A stretch of 64,000 bases of DNA, taken from NCBI RefSeq assembly GCF_003144395.1, contig NZ_PENZ01000032.1, forward strand, positions 1 through 64,000. The letters are read 5' to 3'. Shown piece after piece: positions 31,501 through 41,300 of the stretch. Made by a program: the position numbers and the translations under genes. The DNA comes from Proteus faecis (lineage in GTDB: Bacteria; Pseudomonadota; Gammaproteobacteria; Enterobacterales; Enterobacteriaceae). The notes beneath the pieces are model-generated. The model saw only the letters and a list, made by a program, of their open reading frames with translations. It was not told where the DNA came from and ran no database searches. Position 1 is the stretch's first letter, and each line of letters begins with the position of its first letter.

Positions 31501-32864
31501 ATGGTTTTATATTAACGGCAAGTAAAGCTAATAAAGATAATTTATTATATGATTTTAGTTATATAGGTAAATATAATAATACTGAAGATGATATCCAATC
31601 ATTATATGTTGATGATAATAATCGCTCCTTATCTCTTTCATACTTGAATAAAACTAAAAATATCAATTTATTACCACAATTAAGATATAGTGGGTTTTCT
31701 TCGGGAGAGAACTTACGGTTTGGTCTTCAAGGCGATTTTCAAGATAATCATTATTTTGGTATTACAAAAAATTCGATTATTACACTCAGTTCAGGTAGTG
31801 ATAGTTATCAAATTAAAACATTTTTAGCTTCCAACAGAAATGATAAAATTAATATTTTATTTCCTGACAATAGAGAAAAATTATCTTACCACGATATCAG
31901 TAGTTTCTTTTTATCTGATATTAGCGGTTTTGATTTAATGTTTAGCAATAATGTTATATCACATCGTTATCATCCGGATTTTTACTTAAAATTGGCTTTT
32001 GAACCCTCCTATATTAATACTATTTTGGAAGCTGGAATGAAGCTTCGCTTTATTGATAAAGATAATCGGATTTTTACTCTTCCAACAAAAGAGAGCGGAC
32101 AACGTTTGCTGGTTCCTATTACAGACTTAAATTTAGCAATAACAGCTGAAGATAATATACTTATGATCCCTGAATCTCTTACTTTAAATAAAGAGACGTT
32201 ATCTGAATATTCTCTTTCTCATTCTTACTCACCACTTTATTCACTTGTTTCGCAAGGACAACTCAATCAAGCGATTGACTTATTATCAATTATTGAGCCA
32301 ATGGAAGGGAATGATATCGTTGTTAATCGTAATAAAAATAGTTCGGTGATTAATGGTGGATTAGGGGATGATCATATTGTCGTTAATCATGGGCATCATA
32401 TTTTAATTGCAGGAGAAGGGAATGATAATCTTAATGCTGGAAGTGGAAATGACTTATTAATATCTGAATTTGGTGATGATCATTTAACTGGTGGTGCCGG
32501 CAATAATGTTTATATTGTGAAAAAGCGTCAGAGTAAAGTGACTATCTATGATGAAGGGAACAGTAGCCACCTTTTTATTTCAGGGTTATCAAAACACGAC
32601 AAACTTATTGCTTCTCAAGTAGGCGATGATATGCAGTATAAAACTCAGGATAATCAGTTTATTTTAACTGTAAAGGCGCAACAAGATAAAACAGTTTCTA
32701 TTACGGAGAAAAAAAGTATGTTTTCCGCACAATCTCTTGCTGCAATTATTCAAGAAATGGCGCTGTTTAATGAACAACAATTAAAGATAATGCAAGATAG
32801 TGAACTTGTTCTGCCATTAGCATGGTCACCATTATCAGCGGTAGTAAAGCATTGGGAACTCTAA
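25521..32864 (+). CDS. Giant TcdA/TcdB-pore and RTX toxin 1, main reading frame
   Basis: 2447 residues from the first ATG in this frame; homologous sequence begins earlier, near 25165, so the native protein is probably about 2724 residues (24691-32864). Visible order: a C58-like cysteine protease domain with Cys67 (GLCYGLS), His209 and Asp229; a long mixed middle region; a TcdA/TcdB-type pore/translocation region (about residues 1180-1500) with the hydrophobic hairpin VNGSLAVVSGLVTLGVSIAM plus AGSTLAGPIGIVAGAVIALA; and a C-terminal part with two clusters of RTX glycine/aspartate repeats. There is no N-terminal signal; RTX repeats suggest calcium binding and type I export, but no exporter is nearby. 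Very AT-rich with many AUA/AGA codons, unlike the flanking core genes. It sits between thrC and yaaA. Close relative of the 35363 toxin but lacks its central effector cassette. Whether full-length protein is made depends on the T8 tract. Confidence 0.82.
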   Translation: MESGEHLLYKIGTGWFITKIKNNIVKEFSQYTDLLKPLERVLSRVNLIASTETNYDFSHIHVLTGLCYGLSLNYLVEVRNSGLEGGNKYLFWLKESISSYQSKKEFIADKLDSILFNSIQEYEILNLIKEIKSIIFSQHFQMDRLGEKSQYFVFDTFKPLEYSQILEHRGLKKSHVKKIVFNIDNIHKHLEHVMNSYNDYYAIIAFKDHAIAITYKRYSENNYKFSLFDSNSELLEYSNVRSMNEVLEKKMDFYGSDDVDDQRYIIFDEYTKSEISNYRSVWDCNNIEINKGIAENIKKIGFSLPFKDNITGRIVHYSKQGDLILELKKENILIEVIVKDTYVDEGVYLVKNYIDDILENSQASKIILNKNDDNSVDIVVDELNNFQEIKKQNGYIEFNDIYYRDLIEINSHIVKGKKAKELKEIVSLIDRLKGNIYFDKLIASFSLINKINIFNSDNKSISLIEILNKVKNKLENKLFYDRLNYGKEKLMQLAEKNSLVAAKFYQLMVNEISDGTYGVSNFIYNQIIESPYLSIDKKRCVGVEGYDYTIEFHNSYQYVNEIVESINIPELKNTILIEDESKLHLKENYKKLSEYRSDKYVNKLLSLIETEIDINKGDKVGYYSELYFDLFRNNQFTNRMIMHEICQLENYFNNGYREHNYSYHPSNFYIDKDNPVDIFEYSFSKNKNEIDSSYLLFDDNKNNFKFLFLDNKFFSNKNIDNVIVDSINSFYQDDIIIYFYNGVKSEDLAIYLNDNLEISAFLDYCLKNRIRVIATGSEDNTLFHHTFIKQKNDVDTLQNIINENKFFNERTIIFAKKEKLLSYQSGDFFVEGIAQRLNMPIYQIIDNKVSLLQDYIIVKPIIERQYIDKPLLMGAMAFNIMPLSSNYDDDFVISNEEKIEIENNQIAKKIYQVISSLYPNYRENEEFKLGYDKEIKKVIVDYSDKIILSDILNYITLNRYDLNMYQIGSIINKVDAVNVEYHRKELKRISNEIIKGDISIKKAIHQYIDELSVSFKTIDKKKLENKFTQVIYDPLMSNKFNQYLLGEISFEQWHSLDLLTKEHSTLIEKANQAIKIIHSIYDNPVLIKNLSSFSENLLTSFFDENRNGILYRSLLDNISIFKNYKKIINSFQNIITMVHHKMILDSFPPAKALEQANDLNPLELLKVNNQQLLNKETITISDFSIDKQLLINLGAKINGRSLDSVDLNTVNKWESKLSFDPYLLNDYFFSFSGDEKDKSLISLFRYLLNNKKDKVKYLLSGDTNRIDYLAASERLIKINELGHKEYQEQDWDVLRKLSLNIPRHMKIISKIGYANITFGMWQSINTTFMIAEQLNNPLLTMKERKEIINNLAIMWSEMAYNGLSEMIEITLAKGLLKYRHNPLEYVNKISTRIGVGLNILSIGFDIYNAYDNFSRISDEDNKKRQIDYIVNGSLAVVSGLVTLGVSIAMLAGSTLAGPIGIVAGAVIALATSIYNAARLIEEAKVKVHFTLREELDNGFYAFLMGDLLPDKKNEIVYLETETQLEEMTDKKAISYLEEIKKQNYQSRYFYTNEKQVYQEYYYYKVLPNLIGKTIDSILNPLGDYVAQRMSQNLSQEEAEKIAALSYHLRAEKTEYKYYLPKEAIATNETLIFDIDFYVKELKRYTLDIIPDGHSPIFDDVIDSNFIRKMKTTRENSILLLGENKLISDLIKSNKNKKYYSSGWNENEVFHFNTHNGNDIIAAPSNTKNTFDIYNGTKRLSGGNKEDIFNLFASESPLYASRFYGRGGSDTLRIVKTTNKYQGYEVNLLDNYVKFKPSEEQTNSQSFHSKLFLYQENGHLYSKKIVDSMPNIILQNHSVIAYLDSIENVIGSEFGNDTLYGNHKANYLDGMGGADLLYGLGGNDTLVLQEGYAEGGDGNDNYLILRASLEKNYNIQFETIINEKSEVETSLIRLNYYFDEIHSIRRQGKDIVFYIKVNDGNQYNESIYHLITLRNVYENKENNSLVHRYTLTTMDGFILTASKANKDNLLYDFSYIGKYNNTEDDIQSLYVDDNNRSLSLSYLNKTKNINLLPQLRYSGFSSGENLRFGLQGDFQDNHYFGITKNSIITLSSGSDSYQIKTFLASNRNDKINILFPDNREKLSYHDISSFFLSDISGFDLMFSNNVISHRYHPDFYLKLAFEPSYINTILEAGMKLRFIDKDNRIFTLPTKESGQRLLVPITDLNLAITAEDNILMIPESLTLNKETLSEYSLSHSYSPLYSLVSQGQLNQAIDLLSIIEPMEGNDIVVNRNKNSSVINGGLGDDHIVVNHGHHILIAGEGNDNLNAGSGNDLLISEFGDDHLTGGAGNNVYIVKKRQSKVTIYDEGNSSHLFISGLSKHDKLIASQVGDDMQYKTQDNQFILTVKAQQDKTVSITEKKSMFSAQSLAAIIQEMALFNEQQLKIMQDSELVLPLAWSPLSAVVKHWEL
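25620..26260 (+). other. C58-like cysteine protease domain of toxin 1
   Basis: Cys codon 25719 in GLCYGLS, His codon 26145 in KDHAIAITYKRY, Asp codon 26205 in FSLFDSNSE. Order and spacing (142 and 20 residues) fit a YopT/AvrPphB-like C58 or MCF-like triad. A role in self-processing or as an effector is inferred. Confidence 0.6.
29070..30000 (+). other. TcdA/TcdB-like pore-forming region of toxin 1
   Basis: Contains IPRHMKIISKIGYANITFGM, a helical segment with IMWSEMAYNGLSEMIE, and the hydrophobic double segment encoded at about 29805-29950. The layout is that of the translocation domain of large clostridial toxins and Mcf/FitD-type insect toxins. Confidence 0.75.
31078..31218 (+). repeat. 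RTX repeat cluster A of toxin 1
   Basis: Nonapeptide-like units GNDTLYGNH, LDGMGGADLLYGLGGNDTL and GGDGNDNYL, fitting the GGxGxDxUx calcium-binding consensus. Confidence 0.75.
32305..32515 (+). repeat. RTX repeat cluster B of toxin 1
   Basis: Units GNDIVVNRN, GGLGDDHIVV, GEGNDNLNAGSGNDLLI and GDDHLTGGAGNNVYIV near the C-terminus. It precedes the last ~115 residues, which would hold a type I secretion signal if that route is used. Confidence 0.78.
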
Positions 32865-32869
32865 CGATA

Positions 32870-32900
32870 AAAAATAGCCCTTTATTAAGGGCTATTTCAT
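32870..32900. terminator. Bidirectional terminator between toxin 1 and yaaA
   Basis: AAATAGCCCTT / AAGGGCTATTT stem with a short TATT-like loop, A-rich left flank, between convergent genes. Confidence 0.75.
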
Positions 32901-32927
32901 CATTGAACGTTTAATTTAAAACAAAAT

Positions 32928-33710
32928 TTATTTAGCCATGGATTCAGCACGTTTAAATACTAGGGTATTACCCTCTGATTCTGTAGAATTAAATTGATAA
33001 CCTTCAAGATCAAACTCTTTCAGTTGCGCTTTATTAGTTAGTTTTTCTTGAATAATAAAGCGACTCATTAATCCACGGGCTTTTTTAGCGTAGAAGCTGA
33101 TAACTTTATATTTGCCATTTTTTTCATCAAGAAAAACAGGCTTAATAATTTCAGCGTTCAGTTTTTTCGGGTTAACTGATTTAAAATATTCATCAGACGC
33201 TAAATTGATTAAAATATTATCACCTTGTTCTTCAAGTGCTTTGTTTAACACTTCTGTAATGGTATTTCCCCAAAATTGGTATAAATCGCTGCCTTTTTTA
33301 TTTTTTAGCTTTATACCCATTTCAAGACGATAAGGTTGCATTAAATCAAGAGGACGCAATACGCCATATAAGCCAGAAAGCATACGTAAATGTTGTTGTG
33401 CAAATTGAAAATCATCTTCAGAAAAAAGTTCAGCTTGCATTCCAGTATAAACATCACCTTTAAATGCCAAAATAGCTTGTCGTGCATTTTCTGGTGTGAA
33501 ATTAGGTTGCCACTCACCAAAACGGGCGGCATTTAATCCTGCGAGTTTATCACTTATTTTCATTAAGCTTGCGATATCACTTGATGATAATTTTCGACAT
33601 TCTTCGATAAGTTGTTGGGAATATTTTAGCAATTCAGGTTGTGTGAAGTGCGTTGTAGCTAAAGGCGATTCGAAATCCAGTGTTTTTGCTGGTGAAATAG
33701 TGATTAGCAT
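32928..33710 (-). CDS. yaaA: Peroxide stress resistance protein YaaA
   Basis: Predicted 260-residue member of the YaaA/DUF328 family. The N-terminal [16 protein letters not shown] and central [10 protein letters not shown] plus [24 protein letters not shown] segments are diagnostic. In E. coli it is induced by OxyR and lowers free iron, limiting DNA damage from peroxide. Its core neighbours are thrC and talB, but here giant toxin genes lie on either side of the yaaA-talB pair. Confidence 0.95.
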   Translation of the reverse strand: MLITISPAKTLDFESPLATTHFTQPELLKYSQQLIEECRKLSSSDIASLMKISDKLAGLNAARFGEWQPNFTPENARQAILAFKGDVYTGMQAELFSEDDFQFAQQHLRMLSGLYGVLRPLDLMQPYRLEMGIKLKNKKGSDLYQFWGNTITEVLNKALEEQGDNILINLASDEYFKSVNPKKLNAEIIKPVFLDEKNGKYKVISFYAKKARGLMSRFIIQEKLTNKAQLKEFDLEGYQFNSTESEGNTLVFKRAESMAK

Positions 33711-34014
33711 AATTCCCTCGATACGTTATTTTAATATTGACCAAATATAGCAAATTCTTTTGATTAAAGATTAAATTATAGTAATAGGAAAAAACAATGG
33801 TTTCTCTTATTTGTCATGAAATCTGATAATTTAAACGATTCAGCCCGTGGTTCTCTTCTGTTTTTTTCTGCTTTTATTTTGCGAAAACGTTTGGCATTCA
33901 AATAATTGCTTTGTATGAATCTAAGCGTCTTGTAGTGTGAGCAGTCCATGTTATTATCAATAGATATCCGCAGGTGACTGCAAACAGATTTACCTAGTAG
34001 ATGAGATAAACAAA
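33711..34014. promoter_or_regulatory. Divergent yaaA/talB region
   Basis: 304 bp with no gene seen. It should carry both promoters. The talB start is preceded by a weak AGATGAGATAAACAAA context. I saw no clear operator. Confidence 0.4.
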
Positions 34015-34968
34015 ATGACTAACAAATTGACTTCTTTGCGTAAGCTGACAACTGTTGTTGCTGACACTGGTGACATTGCAGCAATGAAACTGTATCAGCC
34101 ACAAGACGCAACTACCAACCCATCTTTAATTTTAAATGCAGCTCAAATTCCTGAATATCGTAAATTAATTGATGAAGCGATTGAATGGGCGCGTTCACAA
34201 AGTGATTCTCGTGAACAACAAATCGTTGATGCTTGCGACAAACTGGCAGTAAATATCGGTTTAGAAATTTTAAAACTGATCCCAGGTCGTATTTCAACAG
34301 AAGTTGATGCACGTCTTTCTTACGATACTCAAGCGTGTATCGAAAAAGCACGTCATTTAATCAAACTTTACAATGATGCGGGTATCAGTAATGACCGTAT
34401 TCTTATCAAATTAGCATCTACTTGGCAGGGTATCCGTGCCGCAGAGCAATTAGAAAAAGAAGGTATCAACTGTAACCTGACTTTACTGTTCTCTTTCGCT
34501 CAAGCGCGTGCATGTGCTGAAGCAGGTGTTTACCTGATTTCTCCATTTGTTGGTCGTATCATGGATTGGTATAAAGCCAATACCGATAAAAAAGAATTTG
34601 CTCCAGCTGAAGATCCAGGTGTAATTTCTGTTACTGAAATCTATAACTATTACAAACAACACGGTTATAACACGGTTGTTATGGGCGCAAGCTTCCGTAA
34701 TATAGGTGAAATTTTAGAATTAGCCGGTTGTGACCGTTTAACTATTGCTCCAGCACTGTTAAAAGAATTATCAGAAGCTGAAGGTGAAGTTGAACATAAA
34801 TTATCCTACAAAGGCGAAGTGAAAGCGCGTCCAGAAGCTATCACTGAAGCTCAATTCTATTGGGAGCACAACGCTGATCCAATGGCAGTAGATAAATTAT
34901 CTGACGGTATTCGTAAGTTTGCTGTCGATCAGGAAAAATTAGAGAAAATGATTGCTGATTTATTATAA
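34015..34968 (+). CDS. talB: Transaldolase B
   Basis: Predicted 317-residue cytoplasmic enzyme of the non-oxidative pentose phosphate pathway, transferring dihydroxyacetone from sedoheptulose 7-phosphate to glyceraldehyde 3-phosphate. Schiff-base Lys132 lies in [19 protein letters not shown], exactly as in E. coli TalB. The N-terminal signature [10 protein letters not shown] and active-site residues around [11 protein letters not shown] are intact. Codon use is that of a highly expressed core gene, in contrast to the neighbouring toxins. Confidence 0.97.
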   Translation: MTNKLTSLRKLTTVVADTGDIAAMKLYQPQDATTNPSLILNAAQIPEYRKLIDEAIEWARSQSDSREQQIVDACDKLAVNIGLEILKLIPGRISTEVDARLSYDTQACIEKARHLIKLYNDAGISNDRILIKLASTWQGIRAAEQLEKEGINCNLTLLFSFAQARACAEAGVYLISPFVGRIMDWYKANTDKKEFAPAEDPGVISVTEIYNYYKQHGYNTVVMGASFRNIGEILELAGCDRLTIAPALLKELSEAEGEVEHKLSYKGEVKARPEAITEAQFYWEHNADPMAVDKLSDGIRKFAVDQEKLEKMIADLL

Positions 34969-35040
34969 TCTGCGATTAAACTCTCATACATGAGGGAAGT
35001 GCTTATCCTCCGTTTGGGTGAGACTTTCAGGTTACAGATA

Positions 35041-35073
35041 AACCCTATGTACTTCACATAGGGTTTTTTTTTA
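35041..35073 (+). terminator. talB terminator
   Basis: ACCCTATGT (35042-35050) / ACATAGGGT (35056-35064), followed by T8-9. Confidence 0.85.
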
Positions 35074-35362
35074 AGCGAAATACAATTCTCTTATAAATTT
35101 AATTTTTTATTTATTCCTATCGGCAATGCCTATTTTATAATGATTGCTCATGCGAATATTGTTGCTCTCAAAAATCACTTAAATAGTAAAAATTTATTTA
35201 TATTAATTATCTATACGCATTTTTTATTAAATATATATAGCATCCTACCTAAAAAAACGAATTTATAAAAGTTAAAATCAACTTATTATGACAAAATATA
35301 ATTATAGCTCCTAATTATTATAAAATAACTTATATTTTACTTATAGGTAAAGGAATATTATT
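35074..35362. other. AT-rich region upstream of toxin 2
   Basis: Part of the 394-bp gap between talB and toxin 2. No reading frame of note; strongly AT-rich, resembling H-NS-type silenced DNA. It should include the toxin 2 promoter, which cannot be fixed by eye. AAAGGA about ten bases before ATG 35363 is the ribosome-binding site. Confidence 0.45.
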
Positions 35363-38300
35363 ATGAATAAGCATGAAACAACGATTTTAAATATTAATAT
35401 TGATAATCTTTCTAAAAGAATAGAAAAATATATTAAAACTAATATACCAGATAAGTTAATAAATTATCATGACATTAGAAATTTACTATTAAGAAAATAT
35501 TTGATTCTTACTACTTATAAGAATGAATATATTGCAAAAGAATATTTATTTAAAATAGAAGAATCTTTTTCTATTTATGATAGAAATAAAGAAACAAGAA
35601 AAATGATATCTATTAAGAATAAAATAGATAAAAATATAGAATCTTTTATTAAAGATATACAAACACAGCAAATAGTTAATAAGGTGACGACGAACAAAAA
35701 AACATTAGAAACATTTTTTACAAGCAACAAATATAGTATTTATGATCTTAATTTTTCAGGGGCGAGATTTTATATTTATATTGATAATGAAAAGAATAAA
35801 TATGAAATTATCAGTTTTAATAGAAAGAAGCGTTCATTTAATAATAGAAAACTTTTGTTAAATTATTTATTTGACAATATAACTCATTTAGATGGAAGTA
35901 TACAAGTTAATATAAATGTATATAAGAGAAAAGAATTTACTCAATTGGCCAGAAATATAGAAAAATGGGATATAGATGAAAAGTTTTTAAGTAAACAAAT
36001 TATTAATAATATAAAGTTAAATGAGATTGTGAAGATTAATGAAAACCTCTCTATAAAATTAGTTGAATCATACAATTATAAACAGATTTTTATAGTAAAA
36101 AATGATAAAGCTAATACTGAAACACTCGTTCATATCTACACAGATAATATTGAGAAAGCGACTTCTATCATTTCTGAAAATAATTATAAAATTAAAAATA
36201 AATCTGAAGTATTACTGTATCAGAAAAATAATAAATGGATCGTTGAGAAAAAAAATAAAAGTGGTGTCATATTTGCACAAGGAAAAGATTTTATTTCACC
36301 ATTAAAAAATATGCTAGAACGAATAAATGTAGCGGCGAGTAGTTATACTGGTCAATTGCTAGAAGATGTGATGGGTGGGTTTTGTTATGGATTGAGCTTA
36401 AGGTATTTAATAGAAGTTAGAAATGCTGGTGTAGAGAGTGCTGAAAATTACCTAAAGTGGTTAAAAAAATCTGCCGAATTATATAAAAATAAGCCTAGTT
36501 CAGATAAAGTAGGTGGCTTCTATGAAGTATTACAAAGAAATATATATGAATATAATTTAATGCAATTAACAGAAGAAACGAAGAATATTATTATTGCACA
36601 TAATTATCAGCAAGAAAGAATTAAAGGACAAAAATATTTATATAATGATTTAAATGGTGAAGTTCCTTACTCTAGTGTACTGAGCGATGTCGGATTATCA
36701 CCAATTAATAAAGAAAGAACTCTTTTAAGCGAAGAAGTATTTTTCAAAAAAATAGATGGGTTACTTACTGGAAATGATAATAGATATATATTTATCGAAT
36801 ATAAACAACATCAAACAGCAATTACTTATAAAAAATACTCGGATGGAAATTACAAAGTTACTTTTTTTGAACCTCGATTCGGTATTTTTGAGTTTGATAA
36901 TATCGAAGATTTGAAAAAGATAATTAAAGAAAAGCAAAAGATCTATGGGCTTTATGAACAAGGGAACATATCATGTTATGGTTTTGATGAATTTGTAGAA
37001 GTGAGTAGTAAAAAATATAATCCATTGTTTAGTAATGAAAAATCATCTAAAAGTAGAGAGGTGTTTAGAAATAAAGGTATTGCAGAAAAGCTAAAAACAA
37101 TCGATTTTTCATTGGAATTTTCTAAAGATAGCATAGGGAGAGTAATGCATTATGATGAAAATGGGATATTAATAGTACAAATAAAGCACAATAATAAATT
37201 AATAGAAATAAGTGTTGTAGAACCGATTGTTGAAGATGGACTCTTTTTAATAAAAGAAAATATAAATAAAATAATTGAGCATCAAAATGCCAGCAAGATT
37301 ATTTTAAAGAAAACAAATAATAATATAGCCATTACACCGATAGAGTTTAACCCTGTGCGGGCAGATAAAAGGCTGGTTGGTTATATTGAGTTTAATCGCA
37401 ATGATTATATTCGTATCATTGGTAATTCTTCATCAAATTTTAAAGATATAATTAAACTTGATTTTGAAAAAATAAAAAATTTAATAAATAAATTAGATTC
37501 TAATATCTATTTTGAAAAATTAAAGTCTAGCTTAGAATTGCTTAATGCAATATCGATATTCACAAATCAATATAAAGATAATCTGGTAAATAATAAATTA
37601 ATAGAAATAAAGAGCGATGTAGAGAACCGCCTTTTTTCTGGCGGGCTGCAAAGTGAAAAAAATAAAATAATTGCTATAGCTGAAAAAAATAGCATTATTG
37701 CTACTAAGCTCTATCAAGTCATGGTAAATGGTGTTAATAATGGCAATATTAACGACAGTAAATTTGTTTACGATAGAATAATAACGCATAAGTATTTAAT
37801 TGAGAAAATAAGCAGGCCACAAGGTGTAGCAAATTACGATTATACAATAGTGTTTGATAATCATAATCATAACTTAAAAGAAATAATAAATGATATAGAT
37901 ATTAATCAACTAAAAAATAGGATTTATTTTGATGGTGATAATCAATTAAACTTAAGAATAAATTATAATGAATTGACTTTATTTAATAATAATAAAGGCG
38001 TTAAAGCATTATTGTCAATTATAGATAAAGAGATTGATAAACATAGAGACGGACATTCAAAATCTAATCAAGAGATATTTTCTGAGAAATTTATTAATAA
38101 TGATTATGTAAATAGAATATTACAATTAGAATTCGATGCACTGAGTAATTTCGTTTCGACTACAGAAAGTCAAGTACTTACCAATAATGATGAATATCCT
38201 TGTTTTGATAATACTATTTCAGAAAGTACAATTAAAAGAATAGTTATAGATAATATAAAAAAAACAGGTGTAGGATTTATTTTATTTGAAAATAATAAAA

Positions 38301-41300
38301 AAAATATAGAGTTTATTTTAGATAACCCAACAATAATAATGAACAATGTTAAGAAAATAATTATAGACTTAATACCGAAAATCTATCAAGTGGATTTAAA
38401 TAATTATCTTCAAGGAATAAAAAACAATACTCGAATTTCAAATTTATTAAAAGATAATGATAATTTGAGGAAGTTAGTAGAAACCTGTGCTAAAAATAAT
38501 ATTTCTATTATTGCTACGGGTGAAAGTAGTATTAATGGAGTTCATAATGAATTTATTAGCAAAAACCTTTCTATTAAAAACTTCCATCATATAATTACAG
38601 AAAATACAATTATGGGCGAGGGGGTTCTAGTTATTGCAGATAAAGATAAACTTTATAATTTTAAAGATGGAATTATACATGTCGAGGGGCTGGCAAATAA
38701 ATTAAACACACCTATTTATAATGTTGTTAATAAAGAGATTAGAAGATCACAAACTGATACTGTTTATACCAATACATCAACAAATCACAGAAATGATAGA
38801 AATGAAAATATAGATACTATAATTTCTGAATTGGACGTTGATGAACCAATAATTTGTGAAATAAAAAACAATAATAAAATTAAAGAATATTTTAGTAATG
38901 TTGTTTATTCCAATAAAATCTATAAAAAATTATCAATTTTATATCCGGAATTTAGACGCGATAAAAACTTTTTATTAGGCTACAAAGATGATATAAAAAC
39001 GGTCATTTATAACTATTCTCAAGAAATGACAACTAAAGAAATTTTAGAATATATTGAATTAAATAAATATAGTCTTACAAAGAAACAACTAGGTGCAATA
39101 GTTAGAGAAATTGATCTAAGAACTTACCAATCAGGATTAAAAACCAAGCAGAATAAAAATTTTACTCGGCTGTTTGATAAAATTAATCAAAATAATGGTA
39201 TAGATAAAAAAGCAATACACTCTTTTTTTCCTCAGCAACAAATTTTACTTAATTTAAAAGATGGAAGCGCAGGGCGTTGTGAAGCATTAACAATATTAAT
39301 GTTAGTTGCAAAACATTTAGAGCATACAGGCGATATCGGAAGAGTTGAAAGCCTTATTAATAATTTAGTGCTGGCACAATCAGTTATAAATCATGATGTT
39401 TATGATGAATATAAATTTAAGCGTTCTAGTCAGGAACTTATTGCGAGTCTTAATGAATTAAGTGAAAATCATCATAGAATTTCAACTACGGTAGGCTTGA
39501 ATGATAATAATAAACGCTCATTAGATTATGTTATTAATAAACTGACAAATAAAAAACTCAATTCAGATGGTTGCTATTTGCAATTATATACATCAAATCA
39601 TGTTATTACTGCTTGGGCTAATTTAGATAAAAAAAATAATAACTTCGGTTTTTATGATCCTAATTTTGGATTGGTCGAATTTTCATCTAAAAAGAAATTC
39701 ATATCTTATCTTAATGATTTTTTTAAATCGAAAGAGATAAATGCAGGTAAGATATACAGTTTAGAAAAAAATATTAAAAATAAATTTTTGTTTGATAAAG
39801 TCCTTGATGTTAATGTTAAAAGCCTTTCGAAAATAAAAATAAATAATAAATCACTAGATAATATAGTTGGTAGTAATATTATTAATTATCGAGGTGTTAA
39901 TACTAATTTACATGAAAATATAGATTTTAGTTATCATGTTAAATATAAAGAATCGATAATTAACAGTAAAAAAGTAGAGGGTAGTTTATTAACAATTAAT
40001 ACCGCAGAGATAAACGGTTATTATTGTTTTGCTGATACAAAAATTGCTACAAGTCGAAAAGTTGTTTTACTTCTAACGGATGATAATGATTTAAATAGCC
40101 ATTATTTAAATTTTTCTCAAGAATATCATAGAGCTGGTTACGATCTCTTTATTGTTGATGGTTCTACAGACGTTGATGCAGGTAAAAAAGCGTTTGAGTA
40201 TTTGAAAGCAAGATATAACGCAGATACGGATTCAATTCTACTGCATGGGCATAACCGAAGTGGTGAACAAGTAATTGATTTATACCAATCATTAAATAAA
40301 AAAGGTTATTTTCCAGAAGGGATTGTCTTAAGCTCATCTAATAACGATCTAATATCAGTTGTTAATAAAATTGGTGAATTAAATTTTAAAGCGAATATTT
40401 ATATTGCTTATGATCATCAAATTACAGATGAAAATAATCTCTTCATCAATAGAAATTTAAAATCGTTTGGTCATGAGGTTAAAGAATTTAGTTTTAGTCA
40501 ACGAGAAGCATATAATCGTTTTTCCGATGCTAGATATCGCCAACAAGATCCAACCAGAAAGTTTTCTAGTTATCAATCAAGAAATCTGATTTTATTACCG
40601 ATTGAAAAAGAGCCTGCTCCAGTTATTGGCATGCCGGATAATGATCAAAAAACATTCAGGAAAATTGCAAATAGTGAAAATGTGATTGTTGGTGTTAGAC
40701 CAATAGATGTTCAATCAACGTCATTAATAAAATCTAAACAATACAGCAGTAAAGGGCTTTTAATTAAAGGAAAAAGTGCTGATTGGGGACCTATGGCAGG
40801 ATTTATTCCTGTTGACCAATCTTTTGCTAAGTTATCCGCCAGAAATGATGTAACCAAATATAATCTAGCGATTCAGGGAGCTCTTGATAAAGGATATGCT
40901 ATCAAGATACCACTCATACTTTCATCTGAGCGTATTAGAGAATTACATCACAATAATATTTTACAACTTCCTGAATTATTAACCGACACTATTCAGGTTA
41001 CATGTAGTGTAGATAATCGTGACTATGATTTCTATCTATCTAAATCTAATCAGGATGGAGAAATTTTTTATACAGTTAATTATCATGATAATGAGAAATT
41101 AGTGCCTGTCCATGTATTAGGTGACCCAATATCCAAAAAACCAATGATTGCAGATTATGATTTGTTTACAGTGATGTATTCTTATAATGATCTCAGCGAA
41201 ACGACAATGGTCAAAAAACCTGTATCTTGGGAAGAATGGAAAAGTAGTGTTGATTACGAAAAATTATCACCTACCTACCAAGAATATTATAATAATAAAG

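Noticed and set aside
35363-36300. N-terminal glycosyltransferase (LifA/large clostridial toxin type) in the toxins
   Set aside because: No DxD motif or glycosyltransferase pattern could be seen in the first 300 residues of either toxin.
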